A stretch of DNA of 11,348 nt from Rickettsiales bacterium. GTDB taxonomy: Bacteria > Pseudomonadota > Alphaproteobacteria > Rickettsiales > UBA1997. A program made the position numbers and the translations under genes. Under the pieces are notes generated by a model that saw only the letters and a list, made by a program, of their open reading frames with translations, was not told where the DNA came from and ran no database searches. The stretch is taken from positions 1-11,348 of the forward strand of contig CANDYP010000036.1 in NCBI GenBank assembly GCA_947425005.1, given 5' to 3'. Below, piece after piece: positions 1 to 9,090 of this stretch. The number at the start of each line of letters is the position of its first letter. Within the stretch, counting starts at the first letter, position 1.

Positions 1-2542
<2,542 letters not shown>

Positions 2543-2550
2543 TTTTGGGA

Positions 2551-2557
2551 GATTTAA
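2551..2557 (-). promoter_or_regulatory. -10-like hexamer immediately upstream of secA
   Basis: On the minus strand TTAAAT/TAAATC ends 8-9 bases before the secA ATG, and no purine-rich Shine-Dalgarno lies between. The spacing matches that seen before pepA, ccoN and the membrane-protein gene at 5923, which would place the transcript start at or next to the ATG. No convincing -35 box is seen. Weak evidence on its own. Confidence 0.3.
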
Positions 2558-2565
2558 TTGGTAAT

Positions 2566-2763
2566 CTCGATCTAAGCCCCCCAAGGGAGGGTTTTGACCT
2601 CCTTTGAAAAAGGAGGTGGCGCGTAGCGACGGAGGATTTGGTGCAACGGTAGAGATCTGTTTTAGTTAGACCGAACTCGTTGCACTGAATCCTCCGTCGC
2701 CTAGCGGCGCCACCTCCTTTTTCAAAGGAGGTCAAAACCCTCCCTTGGGGGGCTTGGATCGAG
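2566..2763. repeat. Long intergenic palindrome, type A copy 1 (secA/murA gap)
   Basis: Inverted repeat with arms at about 2566-2648 and 2678-2763 and a 29-base loop. The arms match almost throughout, with a few mismatches and 3 extra bases in the right arm. The ends are CTCGATC on the left and GATCGAG on the right. Each arm also contains its own perfect 9-bp hairpin: ACCTCCTTT, a 3-base loop, AAAGGAGGT (2597-2617 and 2712-2732). The element fills nearly all of the space between the murA stop and the secA start. It shares arms and loop with 6674-6877. It could stop or attenuate murA transcription, but there is no T-run after it as in a standard terminator. No protein is encoded. Confidence 0.95.
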
Positions 2764-2770
2764 GTTGAAT

Positions 2771-4057
2771 TTAGTAAAGAATTTTAATATCCGCGCCGCA
2801 GGCGATTAGCTTTTCGGCTAGTCTTTCGTAGCCGCGTTCCAGGTGGTACAGGCGGTTAATTGTAGTTTCGCCGTCCGCCACTAAACCGGCCAGCACAAGC
2901 GAAACCGAAGCGCGTAAATCCGTCGCCATCACCTCAGCGCCGGTTAATTTTTTAACACCTTTGACCACGGCCAAATTACCGTGTGATTCAATATTCGCGC
3001 CCATCCGCACTAATTCCAAAACATGCATGAAACGATTTTCAAAAATGGTTTCTTCGATTGTTGAAGCGCCGTCAGCCACCGCCATTAGCGACATGAACTG
3101 GGCTTGCATGTCGGTTGCAAAGCCGGGGAATGGGTGAGTAGAAATATTTACCGGATGAATCAGATCAGTAGCCCGAGTCACTTCAACTTCGTTGGGACTG
3201 ACCTGTTTTAAAACCAAGCCCGCTTGTTCCAAGGCTTCGCGAAAACCGCCCAAGATCCACATTTCAACGCCGCGCAATTTCAAACGACCGCCGGTAATGC
3301 CGGCAGCAATGGCGTAGGTGCCGGCTTCAATGCGATCGGCAATGATGTTGTGACGTGCGGCGTGCAATTTTTCGACACCTTGAATGATGATTTTGGAAGT
3401 GCCGGCGCCGCTAATTTTGGCGCCCATTGCGGTCAAACATTTGGCCAGGTCAGAAATTTCAGGCTCGCAAGCGGCGTTAGTAATGACGGTCTCGCCTTCA
3501 GCCAAAGTTGCCGCCATTAAAGTATTTTCGGTGGCACCAACTGAAACTTTTTCAAAATGAACTTCGGCGCCTTGCAAGCGACCATCCACGTGGGCGTTGA
3601 TGTAGCCGCCGCTAATTTCGATTTTGGCACCCAATTTTTCCATTGCTTTCAAATGCAAATCTACCGGACGAGTTCCAATGGCGCATCCTCCCGGCAGAGA
3701 AACTTTGGCCTTGCCGAGACGGGCCAGAAGCGGGCCGAAAATAAAAATCGAAGCGCGCATTTTCGAAACTAAATCGTAAGGCGCGACCGGATTGGAAATA
3801 GTTTTGGCGTCGAAAACTAGGGCACGGCCTTCATTGCCGAAGTCTTTGTCGAGGCCGTCGAGCTGCACGCCAATTCCGAGATTCATCAAAAGATTCGCCA
3901 TTGTGGAGATGTCGGAAACGTGGGGAACGTTGGTGAGGGTAAGTTTTTCTTCGGTGAGGATTGAGGCCACCATCAAAGGCAAAGCGGCATTTTTAGCACC
4001 GGCAATTTGCACCGTGCCGTCAAGTTTTTTACCGCCGGTGATTAGGAGTTTTTTCAT
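2771..4057 (-). CDS. murA: UDP-N-acetylglucosamine 1-carboxyvinyltransferase (MurA)
   Basis: Catalyses the first committed step of peptidoglycan synthesis in the cytosol, transferring enolpyruvate from PEP to UDP-GlcNAc. From the ATG at 4057 the protein is 428 aa, the normal length. Residues K22-N23 sit in GAKNAALP, matching the substrate-binding Lys/Asn of E. coli MurA. The catalytic cysteine is C125 in PGGCAIGTRPVDLHL, so the enzyme is of the fosfomycin-sensitive Cys type rather than the Asp type. The C-terminal GATENTLMAA, FPTD-like FATDMQAQ and DLRAS segments are also typical. The frame stays open upstream to an ATG at 4183, which would add 42 residues, but those codons lie largely in a palindromic repeat, and the conserved N-terminus MKKLLITGGKKLDG begins at 4057. 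No Shine-Dalgarno is seen. The gene sits between two hairpin elements, so it may be transcribed on its own. Confidence 0.97.
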   Translation of the reverse strand: MKKLLITGGKKLDGTVQIAGAKNAALPLMVASILTEEKLTLTNVPHVSDISTMANLLMNLGIGVQLDGLDKDFGNEGRALVFDAKTISNPVAPYDLVSKMRASIFIFGPLLARLGKAKVSLPGGCAIGTRPVDLHLKAMEKLGAKIEISGGYINAHVDGRLQGAEVHFEKVSVGATENTLMAATLAEGETVITNAACEPEISDLAKCLTAMGAKISGAGTSKIIIQGVEKLHAARHNIIADRIEAGTYAIAAGITGGRLKLRGVEMWILGGFREALEQAGLVLKQVSPNEVEVTRATDLIHPVNISTHPFPGFATDMQAQFMSLMAVADGASTIEETIFENRFMHVLELVRMGANIESHGNLAVVKGVKKLTGAEVMATDLRASVSLVLAGLVADGETTINRLYHLERGYERLAEKLIACGADIKILY

Positions 4058-4096
4058 TTTTTTGGATTGAGTTTTGATCGCTGCTGGGATTGAGAT

Positions 4097-4209
4097 TGGG
4101 ACGAGAAACCCCCGTGACCGGCATGCGGCCACCCCCCTTGTCAGGGGGGCTTTGATCGAGTTCGGTTTAAGCCCCCCTGACAAGGGGGGTAGGGGGGTTT
4201 CTCGTCCCA
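4097..4209. repeat. Intergenic palindrome, type B copy 1 (pepA/murA gap)
   Basis: Inverted repeat with left arm 4097-4152, loop 4153-4168 and right arm 4169-4209. The 22 bases next to the loop pair perfectly, and the outer TGGGACGAGAAACCCCC pairs perfectly with its partner. The left arm carries about 16 extra bases (GTGACCGGCATGCGGC region) that the right arm lacks. Each arm is itself self-complementary (CCCCCC, 6-base loop, GGGGGG). The loop reads TGATCGAGTTCGGTTT. The same design recurs at 5800-5902. The element starts about 30 bases after the pepA stop and ends 40 bases before the murA start. Confidence 0.93.
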
Positions 4210-4238
4210 GGTAATTAGTTTCTCGTCCCAGGTAATTA
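4197..4238. repeat. Tandem 21-base direct duplication beside pepA stop
   Basis: The 21 bases at 4197-4217, beginning GTTTCTCGTCCCAGG, are repeated exactly at 4218-4238. The first copy overlaps the outer end of the type B palindrome, and the second ends one base before the pepA stop codon (4240-4242 on the minus strand). It could be a slippage duplication or a remnant of insertion. It has no coding role. Confidence 0.9.
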
Positions 4239-4239
4239 A

Positions 4240-5703
4240 TTATTTTTTTTCGTAAGTTCTAACCAACTGATCCAACAATCTCACGCCGTAGCCCGAGGCG
4301 CCTTTCACTGCCATTGCGTCACCTTTTCCTCTCCAGGCCACGCCAGCAATGTCAAGATGGGCCCATTTGGTTTCGCCGACGAAGCGCTTCAGAAACTGTG
4401 CTGCTGTAGTGCTGCCCGCCCCTCTGCCGCTTCCGACATTTTTCATGTCGGCAATGTCGGAGTTAATCATTTCGTCGTATTCTTCACCAAGTGGCAAACG
4501 CCAAGCGCGCTCGCCGGTCTTGGTGCCGCAGGTTTCAATTTTTTTCGCCAGCTCGTCGTCATTACAAAATAATCCAGCGTAAACATCGGACAGAGCGACA
4601 ATGATGGCGCCGGTTAGCGTCGCTAAATCGACGATGAATTTTGGTTTGAATTTGGTGTTGGTGTAGTGCAGAGCATCAGCTAAAACCAATCTTCCTTCGG
4701 CGTCAGTGTTGATTACTTCGATGGTTTGACCGGACATTGAGCGCACTACGTCGCCCGGTTTGATCGCCGTGCCGGAGGGCATGTTTTCCACTAAACCAAT
4801 TACGCCGACCACGTTAATTTTGGCTTTTCTTTGCGCCAAATTACGCAGCAATCCCACCACCACAGCCGAGCCCGCCATGTCCGTTTTCATGTCTTCCATG
4901 TTGGTTGAAGGCTTGATTGAAATGCCGCCAGTGTCGAAGGTTACGCCTTTGCCCACGAAGGCGAGCGGCTGCTCTTTGGCATTGCCGCCATTCCATTTTA
5001 AAACCACTAATTGCGATTCTCTGGCGCTACCTTGTCCGACGCAAAGCAGTGAGCCCATGCCCAACTTGTCCATTGCCGCTTCGCCTAGAACTTCAACTTC
5101 CAAACCTTCTTTTTTCAAAGTTTTGCAAATGGCGGCGTAGCTTTCGGGATTCAACATGTTGGAGGGTTCAGAGACTAGATCGCGCACGAAGAAAATGTTG
5201 TCGGCCAAGATTTTGAGGTCAGCGAATTCTTTTTGAGCCTTGGCTGCATCGGTTGCCATTAAGGTTAGAGACTCAATTTTTAGCTCTTTGTCTTTCTTCT
5301 TATTTTCGAAATATCTGTTGAAGCGGTAGCTTTGTAAAGAGGCGCCGAAAGCGATGTTGGCGCTGTCTGCAGCGGAATTTTTTGATTCAAAAAAAACGCT
5401 GCCATTTTTGATTTTTGCGGAGTTTAGAAGTGAAACAATGCGGGAGCCGATTTTTTGTAGAACCAATTCATCCAATTTTTTTTCCGATCCGGCGCCAACT
5501 ACTACGACAACTTTTTCGTTTTGTGAAACCACGTGAGCTTGATTGTCTTTGCCGGTAAATTCAAAATTTTCTGCGGCGAATTTAACTGGTTTTAAGGTGG
5601 ACTTTTTAACCTGTTCTTCAGTTAAAACTAAGACGGCAACGGCAGTTAAGTTAATTCCTTTTGGCGCAGCAAAATCTGTCGCTTTGGCGAAGTTGATTTT
5701 CAT
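4240..5703 (-). CDS. pepA: Leucyl aminopeptidase, M17 family (PepA)
   Basis: Cytosolic two-metal aminopeptidase that removes N-terminal residues from peptides; in some bacteria the homologue also binds DNA. The 487 aa length is normal. The C-terminal catalytic domain is complete: metal ligands K252, D257 (GKGVTFDTGG), D275 (KTDMAG), D334 and E336, catalytic K264 (ISIKPS) and R338. The family signature NTDAEGRL lies at 332-339. These positions run at a constant offset of 18 from the E. coli PepA residues I recall. The N-terminal domain (about 1-160) is variable, as usual. The ATG at 5703 has no Shine-Dalgarno, but a TAAATT box lies 9 bases upstream. It diverges from the membrane-protein gene at 5923, and a type B hairpin separates it from murA downstream. 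Confidence 0.97.
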   Translation of the reverse strand: MKINFAKATDFAAPKGINLTAVAVLVLTEEQVKKSTLKPVKFAAENFEFTGKDNQAHVVSQNEKVVVVVGAGSEKKLDELVLQKIGSRIVSLLNSAKIKNGSVFFESKNSAADSANIAFGASLQSYRFNRYFENKKKDKELKIESLTLMATDAAKAQKEFADLKILADNIFFVRDLVSEPSNMLNPESYAAICKTLKKEGLEVEVLGEAAMDKLGMGSLLCVGQGSARESQLVVLKWNGGNAKEQPLAFVGKGVTFDTGGISIKPSTNMEDMKTDMAGSAVVVGLLRNLAQRKAKINVVGVIGLVENMPSGTAIKPGDVVRSMSGQTIEVINTDAEGRLVLADALHYTNTKFKPKFIVDLATLTGAIIVALSDVYAGLFCNDDELAKKIETCGTKTGERAWRLPLGEEYDEMINSDIADMKNVGSGRGAGSTTAAQFLKRFVGETKWAHLDIAGVAWRGKGDAMAVKGASGYGVRLLDQLVRTYEKK

Positions 5704-5712
5704 GTTTGAGTG

Positions 5713-5718
5713 AATTTA
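5713..5718 (-). promoter_or_regulatory. -10-like TAAATT upstream of pepA
   Basis: TAAATT on the minus strand ends exactly 9 bases before the pepA ATG, the same hexamer and the same spacing as before ccoN. No Shine-Dalgarno or clear -35 box is visible. The arrangement suggests a leaderless or near-leaderless transcript. This is inferred from spacing and recurrence only. Confidence 0.4.
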
Positions 5719-5799
5719 AAGTGGAAGAAAACGAAGGACGCGCAAGTTAAAAACGAAGAGCAATTTTGCAAATTAAAACTCTAACTTAGAATTCTGCTC

Positions 5800-5902
5800 A
5801 AGAAACCCCCATGACCGGCATGCGCTCATCCCCCTTATCAGGGGGGCTTTGATCGAGCTCTGGTTTAGCCCCCCTGATAAGGGGGGTAGGGGGGGGTTTC
5901 TT
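5800..5902. repeat. Intergenic palindrome, type B copy 2 (divergent pepA / 5923 gene gap)
   Basis: Left arm 5800-5848, loop 5849-5866, right arm 5867-5902. The inner stem pairs CCCCCTTATCAGGGGGGCT with its complement, and the outer stem pairs AAGAAACCCCC with GGGGGTTTCTT. As in the copy at 4097-4209, the left arm has an unpaired insert with ACCGGCATGCG, and the loop contains TTGATCGAG. The inner stem bases differ from copy 1 (TTATCA against TTGTCA) on both arms together, so pairing is kept by compensating changes. It lies between two divergent genes, where a terminator would have no obvious use. Confidence 0.93.
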
Positions 5903-5906
5903 CAGT

Positions 5907-5912
5907 TACAAT
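5907..5912 (+). promoter_or_regulatory. -10-like TACAAT upstream of the 5923 gene
   Basis: TACAAT, a good match to the TATAAT consensus, ends 10 bases before the ATG at 5923 and begins 5 bases after the type B palindrome. No Shine-Dalgarno lies between. The region where a -35 box would sit is inside the hairpin (G-rich) and does not match the consensus. Suggests a leaderless transcript. Confidence 0.4.
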
Positions 5913-5922
5913 CCAATCCAAA

Positions 5923-6669
5923 ATGAACGACTACACCCTCATCCTCTCCCTCATCAGCCTCGGATTTTTCGGCGGATTTACTCACTGCGTTGGCATGTGC
6001 GGGCCGTTTGTTTTGACGCAAGTTTCTAATCGCTTGCAGACGGCTTCTTTGGAAAATTTTTCCGGCTTACAAAGATTAAAAAATCTGGCGCTTTTGCCTT
6101 ACCATTTGGGAAGAATTTCTACCTACTCTTTGCTGGGATTTTTGTGCTCATTTTTAACCACAAATATTCAGGGCTTTTTGGGATTTAAAATTTTCTCTTC
6201 TCTCTTTTTATTCCTCGCTGCAGCGACTTTTTTGAATCTTTTTTTCGACGGAAAAATCTTCGCTAAACTCAAGCTAGTAGGGAGAATTACAGGAAAAATT
6301 CCAAAGAGAATTAGGTTGCCATTTAAATCGCAAATTTTAGAAAGCGCGCCTTCATTTTTCTCCAAAAAAATCTCTGTTTTGTTCCAAGATCCGTCAGGCT
6401 TGAAAGGCTATTTTCTTGGCGTAATTCTTGGCTTCATTCCTTGCGGTCTTTTGTATTCCGCATTTCTGATTTCAGGCGCAATTGTTAGTCCAATTTTGGC
6501 GGCAATCGGGATGATTTTATTTGGTCTCAGCACATTTCCGTCACTGTTTTTAACAGCTCTCGGCGGTTTTATTTTTACAAAAATTCCGGAATTTAAATTC
6601 GTCGCCAAAGCGGTGATGTTGCTTAATGCAATCACGCTGGTTTTGATGGCGGCGAAGTTAGTTGGTTAA
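5923..6669 (+). CDS. COG2836-type membrane protein (TauE/SafE / DsbD_2-like), probable cbb3 assembly partner
   Basis: A 248-aa integral membrane protein with about six hydrophobic segments (roughly 5-29, 56-80, 86-108, 160-186, 188-215, 225-246). Family hallmarks are visible: GGFTHCVGMCGPF with H21, C22 and C26 in the first membrane segment; YHLGRISTY at 60-68; and GFIPCGLLYSA with C174 in the fourth. These Cys/His positions could bind copper or carry redox chemistry. Databases usually call such proteins sulfite exporter TauE/SafE family or cytochrome c biogenesis transmembrane region, and they often lie beside cbb3 oxidase genes, as here. The exact function is not proven for the family. The DNA looks richer in A/T and in T-ended codons than ccoN next door. 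No Shine-Dalgarno is seen; the start follows a TACAAT box. A type A hairpin separates it from ccoN. Confidence 0.85.
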   Translation: MNDYTLILSLISLGFFGGFTHCVGMCGPFVLTQVSNRLQTASLENFSGLQRLKNLALLPYHLGRISTYSLLGFLCSFLTTNIQGFLGFKIFSSLFLFLAAATFLNLFFDGKIFAKLKLVGRITGKIPKRIRLPFKSQILESAPSFFSKKISVLFQDPSGLKGYFLGVILGFIPCGLLYSAFLISGAIVSPILAAIGMILFGLSTFPSLFLTALGGFIFTKIPEFKFVAKAVMLLNAITLVLMAAKLVG

Positions 6670-6673
6670 TCTC

Positions 6674-6877
6674 CAGCCCCCCTGATAAAAAAAGGTGGGG
6701 TGGTAACCTCCTTTGAAAAAGGAGGTGGCGCCGTAGGCGACGGAGGATTTGGTGCAACGAGTCCGGTTTAGCTAAAACAGACCGCTTTTGTTGGACCAAA
6801 TCCTCCAGCGCTACGCGCCACCTCCTTTTTCAAAGGAGGTTACCACCACCCCTCCTACCACCGGGGCTTAGACCGAG
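6674..6877. repeat. Long intergenic palindrome, type A copy 2 (5923 gene / ccoN gap)
   Basis: Arms at about 6674-6758 and 6790-6877 around a 31-base loop. Pairing is strong from about 6694 inward (GGTAACCTCC..., GGTGGCGC, GGAGGATTTGGT), with the outermost part diverged. Each arm carries the same internal hairpin as copy 1: ACCTCCTTT, a 3-base loop, AAAGGAGGT (6706-6726 and 6820-6840). The loop (CCGGTTTAGCTAAAACAGACCG) is the reverse complement of the loop in copy 1, so the two copies lie in opposite chromosomal orientation. The element begins 5 bases after the preceding gene's stop and ends about 28 bases before ccoN. Confidence 0.93.
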
Positions 6878-6890
6878 TACCTTACAAAAA

Positions 6891-6896
6891 TAAATT
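6891..6896 (+). promoter_or_regulatory. -10-like TAAATT upstream of ccoN
   Basis: TAAATT ends 9 bases before the ccoN ATG, identical in sequence and spacing to the box before pepA. The end of the type A repeat supplies TAGACC at 6869-6874, which matches TTGACA at 4 of 6 positions with a 16-base spacer, a possible but weak -35 box. No FNR-type TTGAT-N4-ATCAA site, which often controls cbb3 operons, is seen near this start. Confidence 0.4.
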
Positions 6897-6905
6897 AATC
6901 GAAAC

Positions 6906-8318
6906 ATGTCTTCCGTACAAACTCCCAGCACTTCCAATTACAATTACGACATCGTCAAACTCTTCACTCTCGCCGCCACTTTTTGGGGCATTGTCGGGTT
7001 TGCCGTTGGGGTTTACATCGCCTTTGAATTAGTTTTCCCGGCTTTGAATTTGGGTTTGGAATGGACCAGCTTCGGCCGTCTGCGCCCGCTTCACACCTCT
7101 GCCGTAATCTTCGCTTTCGGGGGCAACGCCCTTTTCGCCACCAGCTTTTTCGTCGTACAACGGACTTCTCAAACCAGACTTTGGGGCTCCGACGCTTTAC
7201 TAAAATTCATCTTTTACGGCTACCAACTTTTCATTTTAATGGCCGCCTTTGGTTACGTTAACGGCATCACTCAAGCCAAAGAATACGCCGAACCGGAATG
7301 GTACGCCGACCTCTGGCTCACCATCGTTTGGATCTGTTACTTCCTAGTTTTCATGATGACTTTGCGCAATCGCAAAGAGCCGCACATTTACGTCGCCAAC
7401 TGGTTTTTCTTGGGCTTCATCGTCACCGTTGCCATCCTGCACATCGTCAACAATTTAGCGATTCCACTGCGCTTCGACAGCGCACAAAGCTACCCCGCTT
7501 TCGGCGGCGTCCAAAGCGCCATGATCCAATGGTGGTACGGCCACAATGCCGTCGGCTTCTTCCTCACCGCCGGCTTCCTTGGCATGATGTACTATTTCAT
7601 TCCGAAGCGCGCCAATCGCCCAGTTTACTCTTACCGCCTTTCCATCATCCATTTCTGGTCTTTGATCTTCATTTACATCTGGGCCGGGCCGCATCACTTG
7701 CACTACACTTCCCTGCCTGACTGGGTTCAAACTCTAGGAATGACCTTCTCAATCATGCTGTGGATGCCATCTTGGGGCGGCATGATTAACGGCATCATGA
7801 CACTATCCGGCGCCTGGGACAAACTGCGCACTGATCCGGTTTTACGCTTCCTCATCACCGCCGTCGCCTTCTACGGCATGAGCACTTTCGAAGGTCCGTT
7901 AATGGCGATTAAAACCGTCAACGCCCTGTCGCACTACACCAATTGGACCATCGGCCACGTACATTCCGGCGCTTTGGGTTGGGTTGCCTTCATCAGCTTC
8001 GGCGCTTTGTACCACATGGTGCCCGTGCTTTGGGGCAAGAAAGAACTTTACTCCACAAAGCTAGTCTCCGTGCATTTCTGGATCGCCTCCGTCGGCATCG
8101 TGCTCTACATCACCGCCATGTGGATCGCCGGCATCACCGAAGGCTTGATGTGGCGCGCCTACGATCAAATGGGCTTCTTGCAATATTCCTTCATCGAAAG
8201 CGTCAAAGCGGTGCAACCACTTTATTTTACCCGCGCTGTCGGCGGCATCCTCTTCCTTTCCGGCGCTTGCGTGATGGCTTACAATTTCTACAAAACAATT
8301 CGTTCACAAAATGTTTAA
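6906..8318 (+). CDS. ccoN: cbb3-type cytochrome c oxidase subunit I (CcoN)
   Basis: Catalytic haem-copper subunit, which reduces O2 to water and pumps protons across the inner membrane. The 470 aa length is normal, with about 12 membrane segments. Ligands seen: H63 (RLRPLHTSA) and H353 for low-spin haem b; H351 for high-spin haem b3 (GHVHSG); H213 (WWYGHNAVGF), H263 and H264 (AGPHHLHY) for CuB. Y257 (FIYIWAGPHH) is the tyrosine expected to cross-link to the CuB histidine. E329 (STFEGP) corresponds to a conserved acidic residue near the haems. Most of these positions are offset by 6 from the P. stutzeri numbering I recall. Codons are strongly C-ended compared with the gene upstream. There is no Shine-Dalgarno, and a TAAATT box lies 9 bases upstream. 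Its last codons overlap the ccoO start by 8 bases, showing an operon. Confidence 0.98.
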   Translation: MSSVQTPSTSNYNYDIVKLFTLAATFWGIVGFAVGVYIAFELVFPALNLGLEWTSFGRLRPLHTSAVIFAFGGNALFATSFFVVQRTSQTRLWGSDALLKFIFYGYQLFILMAAFGYVNGITQAKEYAEPEWYADLWLTIVWICYFLVFMMTLRNRKEPHIYVANWFFLGFIVTVAILHIVNNLAIPLRFDSAQSYPAFGGVQSAMIQWWYGHNAVGFFLTAGFLGMMYYFIPKRANRPVYSYRLSIIHFWSLIFIYIWAGPHHLHYTSLPDWVQTLGMTFSIMLWMPSWGGMINGIMTLSGAWDKLRTDPVLRFLITAVAFYGMSTFEGPLMAIKTVNALSHYTNWTIGHVHSGALGWVAFISFGALYHMVPVLWGKKELYSTKLVSVHFWIASVGIVLYITAMWIAGITEGLMWRAYDQMGFLQYSFIESVKAVQPLYFTRAVGGILFLSGACVMAYNFYKTIRSQNV

Positions 8319-9090
8319 ACATCACGACAAGATCGAACGCAGTTCAATTTTACTTTTAATTTTGACCATCATCGTCATTTCAATCGGCGGCTTGGTTGAG
8401 ATCGCACCACTCTTCCGCATGGAGACCGTCATTGAAAAGGTTGAAGGCATGCGGCCCTACACACCACTCGAATTAGTCGGGTCAAAAATCTACAAGCGCG
8501 AGGGTTGCTATGGTTGCCATTCACAACAAGTGCGCGTTTTACGCGACGAGGTTGAACGCTACGGACACTACTCCATCGCTGCTGAAAGCATGTACGACTT
8601 CCCGTTTCAATGGGGCTCTAAAAGAACCGGCCCAGATTTGGCGCGCGTTGGCGGCAAATATTCCGACGAATGGCACGTGCGCCATTTAATTAATCCGCGC
8701 GATGTCGTGCCGGATTCCATCATGCCGGGCTACAAATTTTTACCGGAGCACGACGCCCAAATTTCTGGAGTTGCTGACGACATGGAAGTTCTGCGCAAGC
8801 TTGGCGTGCCCTACACTGACGAGATGATTCAGAACTCCACTTCCGACGCCGTAATTCAAGCTTCCAATGATCGCGACGCCGAGACTTTACAAAAGCGCTA
8901 CGGCGGCAAAGTCAATGTTCACGACTTCGACGGCAATCCGAATAAAATTTCTGAAATGGATGCTTTGGTGGCCTATTTGCAAGTGCTTGGAACTTTTGTA
9001 GATTTCACGAAATTCGACCAAGTGCCAACAAAAAAAGGTGTCGAAAAAAATGCCAAGAAAGACGCCAAAAAAAATGAGGTAAAAAAATAA
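8311..9090 (+). CDS. ccoO: cbb3-type cytochrome c oxidase subunit II, monohaem c (CcoO)
   Basis: Membrane-anchored monohaem cytochrome c that passes electrons towards CcoN. The 259 aa protein has one N-terminal membrane anchor (about 12-34). The haem site is C66-Y-G-C69-H70 in GCYGCHSQQVR, and the likely axial methionine is M138 in DSIMPGY. The GPDLARVGGKY and PYTDEMI segments are typical of the subunit. The C-terminal 20 residues are a lysine-rich tail (KKGVEKNAKKDAKKNE...) that makes the protein a little longer than many homologues. The ATG at 8311 overlaps the end of ccoN by 8 bases in another frame. No Shine-Dalgarno is seen, so translation is probably coupled to ccoN. Confidence 0.98.
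   Translation: MFKHHDKIERSSILLLILTIIVISIGGLVEIAPLFRMETVIEKVEGMRPYTPLELVGSKIYKREGCYGCHSQQVRVLRDEVERYGHYSIAAESMYDFPFQWGSKRTGPDLARVGGKYSDEWHVRHLINPRDVVPDSIMPGYKFLPEHDAQISGVADDMEVLRKLGVPYTDEMIQNSTSDAVIQASNDRDAETLQKRYGGKVNVHDFDGNPNKISEMDALVAYLQVLGTFVDFTKFDQVPTKKGVEKNAKKDAKKNEVKK
9076..9080 (+). promoter_or_regulatory. Shine-Dalgarno of ccoQ
   Basis: GAGGT lies 9 bases before the ccoQ ATG, inside the lysine-tail codons of ccoO. It supports ccoQ being a translated gene even though it is short, and contrasts with the first genes of transcription units here, which lack such sites. Confidence 0.7.

Noticed and set aside
2566..6877. CRISPR array from the repeated GC-rich segments
   Set aside because: The copies are isolated, each in a separate gap, self-palindromic over about 100-200 bases, with no regular repeat-spacer pattern.
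2566..6877. Palindromes as ordinary rho-independent terminators
   Set aside because: No T-run follows the stems on either strand, one copy lies between divergent genes, and the stems are much longer than usual. Some attenuation remains possible.
7298..8359. Plus-strand open frames in another phase over ccoN (7298-7720, 7943-8359)
   Set aside because: Products are Arg/His/Leu-rich shadows caused by the C-ended codons of ccoN, which has all haem and copper ligands in its own frame.
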